From NCBI GenBank assembly GCA_947467405.1, contig CANIIN010000045.1, positions 1 to 10,803 on the forward strand: DNA of 10,803 bases, read 5' to 3'. Shown here piece by piece: positions 5,866-10,803 of the stretch (its first letter is position 1; every line of letters starts with the position of its first letter). Made by a program: the position numbers and the translations under genes. Below the pieces are notes generated by a model. It did no database searches. It saw only the letters and a program-made list of their open reading frames with translations, and was not told the origin of the DNA. The stretch is from Betaproteobacteria bacterium (GTDB lineage Bacteria; Pseudomonadota; Gammaproteobacteria; Burkholderiales; SG8-39).

Positions 5866-7245
5866 ATGAGTCACACACGTTGCCTGCAATCGATCCTGTT
5901 CGCTGCCCTGCTCGCTGTGACGGCTGTTGCGCACGCCGCGTCGCCGCCGGCCGGTGTGCCGCTCGATGCGCGCGGCATGCCGACCCTGGCGCCCATGCTC
6001 AAGGATGTGACGCCGGCCGTGGTCAACATTTCCGTGCTGTCGCGCGATCCCGCCGAAAGCAACCCGCTGCTGCGCGATCCGTTTTTCCGGCGTTTCTTCA
6101 ATATCCCCGACGAGAAGGCCCAGCCGCAGCAGAGTGCCGGCTCAGGCGTGATCGTGGATGCCGCGCGCGGCCTGGTGCTGACCAACAACCACGTCATCAA
6201 GGACGCGCAGGAAGTGATGGTCACGTTGAAGGATCGCCGGCAGCTGAAGGCGCGCCTGGTCGGGACCGATCCGGGCACCGACGTGGCGCTGCTGCGCATC
6301 GAGCCGGGCGGACTCAGTGCGCTGAAGTTCGGCGATTCGGATGCGCTCAATGTGGGCGACTTCGTCGTGGCCATCGGCAATCCGTTCGGCATCGGCCAGA
6401 CCGTGACCTCCGGCATCGTATCCGCGCTGGGGCGCACTGGCCTGGGCATCGAGGGTTATGAGGAGTTCATCCAGACCGATGCGTCGATCAATCCCGGCAA
6501 TTCCGGCGGCGCGCTGGTCAACCTCAAAGGCGAACTGATCGGCATCAACACCGCCATCATCGGCCCCTCGGGCGGCAACGTCGGCATTGGTTTCGCCATT
6601 CCGGTCAGCATGGTGCGGCTGGTCATGGACCAGCTGCTGCGCTTCGGTGAAGTGAAGCGCGGCAAGCTGGGTGTGACCACCGATGACCTGACGCCGGACC
6701 TCGCCAGCAAGCTCGGCCTCAGCGGTATCAACGAGGGCGCGGTGGTGGTGGCCATCGAAAGCAATTCCCCGGCTTCGAAGGCCGGCCTGCGCAAGAACGA
6801 CGTGGTGGTGGCGGCCAACGGCCGCGCGGTTCGCAACTCCGCCGATGTGCGCAACCGCATCGGCCTCACGCCGATCGGCGAGGAAGTCGATCTCAAAGTC
6901 ATGCGCGGCGGGCAGACGCTGCAGGTGCGCGCGCGCATCGGCGAACTGTTCTCGACCACCAGCCTGGCCGGCGAGACCATTCCGCAACTGGCCGGTGCCA
7001 AGATCGCCAATATCGAGCAGGGCATGCCGATGTTCGGCGAAGTGCAGGGCGCCATCCTCACCGCCATCGAGAACAACAGCCCCGCGGCGCGCAGCGGCCT
7101 GCAACCCGGTGACATCATCTACGGCGTCAATCGCCAGCGCATCCGCAACGTCAAGGAATTGCTCGTTGCGCTGCGCACCGACGAGCGTCCACTGCGCATC
7201 GCCCTGCTGCGCGGGGAATACCGGCTGACGCTGACGATTCGCTAG
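5866..7245 (+). CDS. degQ: Do/HtrA-family periplasmic serine protease (DegP/DegQ-like)
   Basis: 459 residues from ATG 5866; starting at 5848 would add six residues. The signal peptide runs to AHA (22-24). The trypsin-like domain holds the catalytic triad H109 (TNNHV), D139 (GTDVALL) and S213 (INPGNSGGAL). Two PDZ domains follow (about 266-360 and 385-459), the second ending near the C-terminus with SGLQPGDIIYGVN. This is the architecture of Do-type quality-control proteases that degrade or chaperone misfolded envelope proteins in the periplasm. The long DegP LA loop is shortened here (NPLLRDPFFRRFFNIPDEK), which is more like DegQ or MucD than E. coli DegP. The gene lies upstream of rsuA but separated by 93 bp, and rsuA has its own promoter candidate. 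Confidence 0.93.
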   Translation: MSHTRCLQSILFAALLAVTAVAHAASPPAGVPLDARGMPTLAPMLKDVTPAVVNISVLSRDPAESNPLLRDPFFRRFFNIPDEKAQPQQSAGSGVIVDAARGLVLTNNHVIKDAQEVMVTLKDRRQLKARLVGTDPGTDVALLRIEPGGLSALKFGDSDALNVGDFVVAIGNPFGIGQTVTSGIVSALGRTGLGIEGYEEFIQTDASINPGNSGGALVNLKGELIGINTAIIGPSGGNVGIGFAIPVSMVRLVMDQLLRFGEVKRGKLGVTTDDLTPDLASKLGLSGINEGAVVVAIESNSPASKAGLRKNDVVVAANGRAVRNSADVRNRIGLTPIGEEVDLKVMRGGQTLQVRARIGELFSTTSLAGETIPQLAGAKIANIEQGMPMFGEVQGAILTAIENNSPAARSGLQPGDIIYGVNRQRIRNVKELLVALRTDERPLRIALLRGEYRLTLTIR

Positions 7246-7250
7246 GCGGG

Positions 7251-7263
7251 GGGCCGAAGGCCC
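7251..7263 (+). terminator. Short hairpin just after the Do-type protease
   Basis: GGGCC-GAA-GGCCC forms a compact 5-bp stem with a GAA loop, five bases after the stop. T-rich sequence begins only about 10 bases later (TTTCT, then TTCTTTTCT), so termination activity is doubtful. Confidence 0.3.
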
Positions 7264-7326
7264 GTGTCGACCGTGTTTCTGGCGTTCTTTTCTCGAACCA
7301 GCTTCGGCGCGAGGCCTTACGTCCAG

Positions 7327-7332
7327 TAGAAT
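7327..7332 (+). promoter_or_regulatory. -10 box abutting the rsuA start codon
   Basis: TAGAAT (five of six consensus positions) ends six bases before ATG 7339, so the expected start point falls on or next to the start codon. The -35 is weak (TTCGGC, 7303-7308, 18-bp spacing). No Shine-Dalgarno lies between. Confidence 0.5.
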
Positions 7333-7338
7333 CCCCGC

Positions 7339-8058
7339 ATGGCAAAAATGACGCTGGACAAGATCCTTCAGAAGCAGGGCTTCGGCACCCGGAAGGAATG
7401 CCAGCAGCGCATCCTCAACGGCGATGTCTCCATGGCCGGCACGGTCGTCGAGGACTATGAACTGTTCATGGAGCCCGACGGGCTGGAATTCACCGTGAAT
7501 GGCGAGCCGTGGCGCTATCGTGAGCATGTCTACCTGTTGCTCAACAAACCGCCCGATGTCGAGTGCTCGCGCAAGCCCAGCCACCACCCCGGCGTGCTGA
7601 GTCTGCTGCCGCGATCGTTCGATCTGCGCGACGTGCAACCGGTGGGGCGCCTCGATTTCGACACCACCGGCATGCTGCTGATGTCCGATGACGGCGCCTT
7701 CATCCATGCGCAGTCGTCGCCGAAGCGCCACGTGCCAAAAACCTATGTCGCCACCACGCATGATCCGGTCACGGAGGAACTGGTGGCGAAGTTGCTGAAG
7801 GGCGTGAAGCTCGATCGCGAGCCGGCGCCGCTGGCGGCGCAGGCCTGCCGCCAGATCGACAGCCATCGCATCGAGATCGTGCTCGACCAGGGCAAGTACC
7901 ACCAGGTCAAGCGCATGCTGGTGGCCGCCGGCGGGCATTGTGACGCGCTCAGCCGCACCGCCATCGGCCGCCTGCAACTGGACTCCTTCAACCTGAAGGA
8001 GGGCCAGTGGTGCTATCTCGAGCCGGAACATCTGGCGCTCTTGGCGCCGGTCTCCTGA
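7339..8058 (+). CDS. rsuA: RsuA-like 16S rRNA pseudouridine synthase
   Basis: 239 residues. An N-terminal S4-like domain (about 4-45) has LDKILQKQGFGTRKECQQRI. VYLLLNKPPDVECS (64-77) follows, then the catalytic motif VGRLDFDTTGMLLMSDDG (102-119) with D106, PKTYV (133-137) and QGKYHQVKRM (184-193). The DxTTG and GKYHQVKRM signatures distinguish RsuA from the RluB/RluF branch (MKRQIRRM). RsuA isomerises U516 of 16S rRNA during 30S assembly, and that target is inferred from family membership. The first ATG is used; a second lies at 7348. No Shine-Dalgarno is seen, and a -10 box sits directly upstream, so the mRNA may be leaderless. This is the second RsuA-family enzyme in the window. Confidence 0.88.
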   Translation: MAKMTLDKILQKQGFGTRKECQQRILNGDVSMAGTVVEDYELFMEPDGLEFTVNGEPWRYREHVYLLLNKPPDVECSRKPSHHPGVLSLLPRSFDLRDVQPVGRLDFDTTGMLLMSDDGAFIHAQSSPKRHVPKTYVATTHDPVTEELVAKLLKGVKLDREPAPLAAQACRQIDSHRIEIVLDQGKYHQVKRMLVAAGGHCDALSRTAIGRLQLDSFNLKEGQWCYLEPEHLALLAPVS

Positions 8059-8061
8059 TCC

Positions 8062-8090
8062 GACTGCCCGGGCGTCGGCCGGGTTCAGTC
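8062..8090 (+). terminator. Hairpin directly after rsuA
   Basis: GACTG-CCCGG (8062-8071) pairs with CCGGG (8079-8083) and CAGTC (8086-8090), with a TT bulge and a 7-base loop. It starts three bases after the stop and is followed by CGTTCGTTCT, a poor U-tract. Probable rsuA 3' end, possibly a weak intrinsic terminator. Confidence 0.45.
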
Positions 8091-8173
8091 CGTTCGTTCT
8101 CCCGGGAAACGCAGAACAAGGCTTGGATCGACAATCCTGGAGGATTCGTTTCCCTCTGCAGTGGGGATCTGCA

Positions 8174-8192
8174 AAGGGGGCGTCGCCCCCTT
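8174..8192 (+). promoter_or_regulatory. GC-rich hairpin in the leader of the acyl-CoA synthetase gene
   Basis: AAGGGGGC-GTC-GCCCCCTT (8174-8192) is a perfect 8-bp stem with a 3-base loop, about 80 bases before ATG 8272. No T-run follows. It could be a leader structure if transcription starts upstream, or a 3' structure of rsuA transcripts. Confidence 0.4.
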
Positions 8193-8260
8193 GAGCGGTG
8201 ATTCGCTTAAACTTGCGCCCACCTGCCACCGGCTCTGCGCCGGGATGATCAAAAATGGAT

Positions 8261-8264
8261 GGAG
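8261..8264 (+). promoter_or_regulatory. Ribosome-binding site fixing the acyl-CoA synthetase start
   Basis: GGAG at 8261-8264 lies seven bases before ATG 8272. This is the best Shine-Dalgarno in the window and rejects the upstream GTG at 8161, whose extra 37 residues would read through the leader hairpin. Confidence 0.75.
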
Positions 8265-8271
8265 ACCGACC

Positions 8272-9924
8272 ATGACAGACGTGCCATTTCTGCCCGACTA
8301 TCCGGCGACCCTGCCGAACGTCATTGCCGACACGACCCGGCGCTACGCGGACAAGGAGTTTCTCGTCATGGGCGAGCGGCGGCTCACGTTCCGTGACGTC
8401 GAGCGTTCGTCGGCGCACCTGGCGCGCGGTCTGCTGGCCGCCGGTGTCGGCAAGGCGACGCGGGTCGGCATCATCATTCCCAACACGCCGGATTGGGTCG
8501 AGGCCTGGTATGCAGCCGGACGCATCGGTGCCTTCACCGTGCCGCTGTCCACCTTCTTCCAGGCGCGCGAGATTTCCTGGGCGCTGAACGAGGCCGACAT
8601 CGACACGCTGCTGATCGTGGACGAGTATCTTGGCCACAACTATATCGAGCGCCTCGAGCGGGCCATTCCCGAACTCGCTGCGCAGACATCGACGCAACTC
8701 TACCTGCCCAGCCATCCTTATCTGCGCCGTATCGTGGTGTGGGGCAAATGCGATCGTCCCTGGGCGATCAAGGGACCTCAGGCGCTGCGCGCCATGGCCG
8801 ATGCCGTGCCGACCATCGACGATGCCTATCTGAAAACCGTAGAGTCCCTGGTCACGCCAGCCGATCTGCTGATGGGAATCTGCACCTCGGGCAGCACTGC
8901 GCAACCGAAGATCGTGGTCCATACCCACGGCAGCGTGCTCAAGACCACGCATGCCTACCGGCCGTACTCGCTGGGCAATTTCAGACCCGACGAGCGTTGC
9001 CTGTGCGCCATGCCGTTCTTCTGGCTGGGCGGGCTCAATTCCAATCTCATGCCGGTCATCTACGAGGGCGCCTGCCTGTTGTTTTCCGAGTCGCAGCGTG
9101 CGGAGGATCAGCTGGACGTCCTCATCAAGGAGAAGGCCACGCGCGCCAGCATGTGGCCGGCGCAGTTCAAGCCCATCCGCGAGGTGGCCGAGTCGCGCGG
9201 CCTGAACCTCAATCACCTGGTACCGGGCGTGGAGGTGCGCGATCCGCAGGGCAACATCCTGCCGCTGGAGCGCCGTATCGCGTCGCTGCTGGGCATGACC
9301 GAGAGCTTCGGGCCGCACGGCGTGGGCAACTGGGGTGAAGTACTGGAAGAGAAGAACGGCGCCAGCTGGGGCCGCAACCTCGAGGGCATCGAGCGCAAGA
9401 TCGTGGACCCGGCCACCGGTGAAACCCTGCCGCCCGGCAAGGATGGCGAACTGTATATCCGCGGCTGGTCGATGATGGCCGGCTACTACAAGCGCGAACG
9501 CGGCGAAATCTTCGACGCCGACGGCTGGTTCCCGACCGGCGATACCTGCCACATCAACGAGAATGACTACCTGTATTTCAAGGGGCGCGTCAGCGACATG
9601 ATCAAGACCGCCGGCGCGAACGTGTCGCCGCAGGAGGTCGAACTGCTGATGGTGACCTACCCGGGCGTTGCCGAGGCCATCGTGCTCGGCATGCCGGATG
9701 AAGTGCGCGGCGAGAACGTGCTGGCCGTGGTCATCCCGCGCGACGGCGCGAAGATCGACAGCGCGGCGATCCAGAAGCGCATGAAGGACGAGATATCCTC
9801 CTACAAGATCCCCAAGGAGTTCGTGGTCATGAATTTCAGCGACGTGCCGCGCACCACCTCGGGCAAAGTACAACGCAACGCGCTGAAGAAGCTGCTGGCG
9901 GAGCGGTCCGCAGCAACGAAATGA
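8272..9924 (+). CDS. Acyl-CoA synthetase-like adenylate-forming enzyme (ANL superfamily)
   Basis: 550 residues, the usual size. The phosphate loop is TSGSTAQPK (205-213), where most relatives have TG in place of TA. Next are GMTESFG (341-347), FPTGD (420-424), the hinge GRVSDMIKTAGANVSPQEVE split around 438-457, and the C-terminal PRTTSGKVQR with the catalytic lysine K532. The family activates a carboxylic acid with ATP and passes the acyl group to CoA. The region before GMTES (about 312-340) lacks the familiar GGAPL-type segment and reads LVPGVEVRDPQG..., so this is a divergent subfamily whose substrate I cannot name (fatty, aromatic or steroid-type acids are all possible). It stands alone, with hairpins on both sides and no catabolic genes adjacent. 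No signal peptide, so it acts in the cytoplasm. Confidence 0.88.
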   Translation: MTDVPFLPDYPATLPNVIADTTRRYADKEFLVMGERRLTFRDVERSSAHLARGLLAAGVGKATRVGIIIPNTPDWVEAWYAAGRIGAFTVPLSTFFQAREISWALNEADIDTLLIVDEYLGHNYIERLERAIPELAAQTSTQLYLPSHPYLRRIVVWGKCDRPWAIKGPQALRAMADAVPTIDDAYLKTVESLVTPADLLMGICTSGSTAQPKIVVHTHGSVLKTTHAYRPYSLGNFRPDERCLCAMPFFWLGGLNSNLMPVIYEGACLLFSESQRAEDQLDVLIKEKATRASMWPAQFKPIREVAESRGLNLNHLVPGVEVRDPQGNILPLERRIASLLGMTESFGPHGVGNWGEVLEEKNGASWGRNLEGIERKIVDPATGETLPPGKDGELYIRGWSMMAGYYKRERGEIFDADGWFPTGDTCHINENDYLYFKGRVSDMIKTAGANVSPQEVELLMVTYPGVAEAIVLGMPDEVRGENVLAVVIPRDGAKIDSAAIQKRMKDEISSYKIPKEFVVMNFSDVPRTTSGKVQRNALKKLLAERSAATK

Positions 9925-9978
9925 ATTATTGACTTCAATGGCGGAACCTTCCCAAGCATGACGTTAGGTATTCACTGA

Positions 9979-10012
9979 ACAAGGGGCTCAGTTTCGAAAA
10001 TGCGCCCCTTGT
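9979..10012 (+). terminator. Hairpin after the acyl-CoA synthetase gene
   Basis: ACAAGGGGC (9979-9987) and GCCCCTTGT (10004-10012) form a 9-bp perfect stem around a 16-base loop that itself contains the palindrome TTTCGAAA. It lies 54 bases after the stop. The sequence that follows is ATATCCCCC rather than a T-run. Confidence 0.45.
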
Positions 10013-10085
10013 ATATCCCCCACTTCAGAGGGAAGCTTTTCGAGGCATGCTGATTTTCCGGACTGGATCAGCGCTTACTTAGTTT

Positions 10086-10158
10086 GTCATTCCCGCGCAG
10101 GCGGGAATCCAGTGTCGTTGGAGGAAAGTCGCTGGATCCCCGCTTTCGCGGGGATGAC
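10086..10158. repeat. Dispersed palindromic intergenic repeat, copy 2
   Basis: A 73-bp element from GTCATTCCCGC to GCGGGGATGAC. It contains two terminal hairpins, CCCGC-N4-GCGGG at the left and CCCCGC-TTTC-GCGGGG (10138-10153) at the right, plus AATCCAG/CTGGAT pairing in the middle. It shares GCGGGAATCCAGTGTC (10101-10116) and CGCTGGAT with copy 1 at 946-1061, in the same orientation. It sits 38 bp upstream of the M61 peptidase start. The remainder of the 272-bp gap holds only the 9979-10012 hairpin and a weak GCTGAT/ATCAGC inverted repeat (10049-10072). Confidence 0.8.
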
Positions 10159-10196
10159 GGGCGGTGACGAATTCTGAATTGTTCAGCAAGAATCAG

Positions 10197-10803
10197 ATGA
10201 AAGCGGCAATGAACAAGTTTGTATCAAAGAACGCTGGCGCGAAGAAGTCCCCCGTTCGTTATCGTGTGCTGCCCGCCTCGCCGGAAGCGCATCTGTTCGA
10301 GGTGGTCTGCACGGTCGCCGACCCCGATCCCTCGGGACAGCGCTTTGCGTTGCCGGCGTGGATTCCAGGCAGCTATCTGGTGCGCGATTTCGCGCGCCAC
10401 ATCGTCACCATCCGCGCAGTGCAGGGCAGCGGCGCCAAGGCGCGGCCGGTGAAGCTGAAAAAGATCGACAAGCACACCTGGCAGGCGCCGGCGCTGGATG
10501 CCCGCGATGGCGCACTCACCGTGACCTGCGAGATCTACGCCTGGGACCTGTCGGTGCGCGGCGCGCACTTCGATACCACGCATGCCTTCTTCAACGGCAC
10601 CAGCCTGTTCCTGCGCGTGTTGGGGCAGGAAGATCGCCGCTGCGAAGTCGAGTTGCTGCCACCGGTCGGCATTCGTTATTCCAAGTGGCGCGTGGCGACG
10701 TCGATGGCGCGCATCAAGGGGCGTGCCTATGGGTTCGGCACCTATGCATCGGCCGACTACGACGAACTCATCGATCATCCGTTCGAGATGGGCGAATTCA
10801 CGC
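10197..10803 (+). CDS. M61-family (glycyl aminopeptidase-type) peptidase, N-terminal part
   Basis: 202 complete codons, open to the window edge. The piece matches the N-terminal beta-sandwich domain of M61 peptidases: RYRV near the start, LPAWIPGSYLVRDFARH (about 52-68) with the characteristic WIPGSY, then ALTVTCEIYAWDLSVRGAH, THAFFNGTSLFL and, at the end, YDELIDHPFEMGEF. The catalytic HExxH and the C-terminal PDZ domain expected in this family would lie beyond the window. No signal peptide is visible; the first 20 residues are short and basic. ATG 10197 is the first ATG; ATG 10209, four codons in, is equally possible, and neither has a strong Shine-Dalgarno. Confidence 0.85.
   Translation, partial: MKAAMNKFVSKNAGAKKSPVRYRVLPASPEAHLFEVVCTVADPDPSGQRFALPAWIPGSYLVRDFARHIVTIRAVQGSGAKARPVKLKKIDKHTWQAPALDARDGALTVTCEIYAWDLSVRGAHFDTTHAFFNGTSLFLRVLGQEDRRCEVELLPPVGIRYSKWRVATSMARIKGRAYGFGTYASADYDELIDHPFEMGEFT

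Noticed and set aside
8161..8271. Upstream GTG start for the acyl-CoA synthetase
   Set aside because: It would translate the leader hairpin into non-conserved residues; ATG 8272 has a good GGAG seven bases upstream.
6142..9873. A 1243-codon open frame on the minus strand running opposite the Do protease, rsuA and the acyl-CoA synthetase
   Set aside because: Its codons align exactly with those of three genes that all lie in the same plus-strand frame. Antisense stops would need the sense codons TTA, CTA or TCA, which this GC-rich genome avoids. The product is a low-complexity H/D/R/A-rich protein with no motif.

Overview
This is a GC-rich window of ordinary proteobacterial chromosome. The two RsuA-family pseudouridine synthases, the long-insert DinB and the overlapping XdhC/MocA pair most resemble betaproteobacterial forms. 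That placement rests on recalled family resemblance, not on a search, and a gammaproteobacterium is not excluded. No plasmid, phage, insertion sequence, CRISPR array, tRNA or rRNA is visible.

Layout. 1-285 (+) is the C-terminal end of an XdhC-family protein. It overlaps by one base with 285-872 (+), a MocA-like molybdopterin nucleotidyltransferase, so the left edge is the tail of a molybdenum-enzyme maturation cluster. 873-1117 is a convergent gap filled by a dispersed palindromic repeat (copy 1). 1118-1996 (-) is a RluF-like 23S rRNA pseudouridine synthase. 1997-2232 is a divergent promoter region. 2233-2838 (+) is a secreted NlpC/P60 peptidase with an amphipathic glycine-rich linker. 2839-3026 is a convergent gap with short repeats and a hairpin. 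3027-4196 (-) is a membrane-anchored metallophosphoesterase. Upstream of it, and possibly co-transcribed, is 4334-5650 (-), a DinB/Pol IV-type polymerase with two insertions; a long hairpin lies between them. 5651-5865 is a second divergent promoter region. 5866-7245 (+) is a periplasmic Do/HtrA serine protease, 7339-8058 (+) an RsuA-like 16S rRNA pseudouridine synthase, and 8272-9924 (+) an acyl-CoA synthetase-like adenylating enzyme. 9925-10196 holds a hairpin and repeat copy 2. 10197-10803 (+) is the N-terminal part of an M61 (glycyl aminopeptidase-type) peptidase that runs off the window.

The genes do not form one pathway. They are housekeeping functions: cofactor maturation, rRNA modification, cell-wall turnover, envelope proteolysis, translesion synthesis and acyl activation. 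I did not find a convincing undescribed system. The items most worth a second look are two genes whose -10 boxes almost touch the start codon with no Shine-Dalgarno (possible leaderless mRNAs), the NlpC/P60 linker, the modified DinB with a C-terminal clamp motif, the divergent adenylating enzyme, and the two copies of a dispersed repeat.
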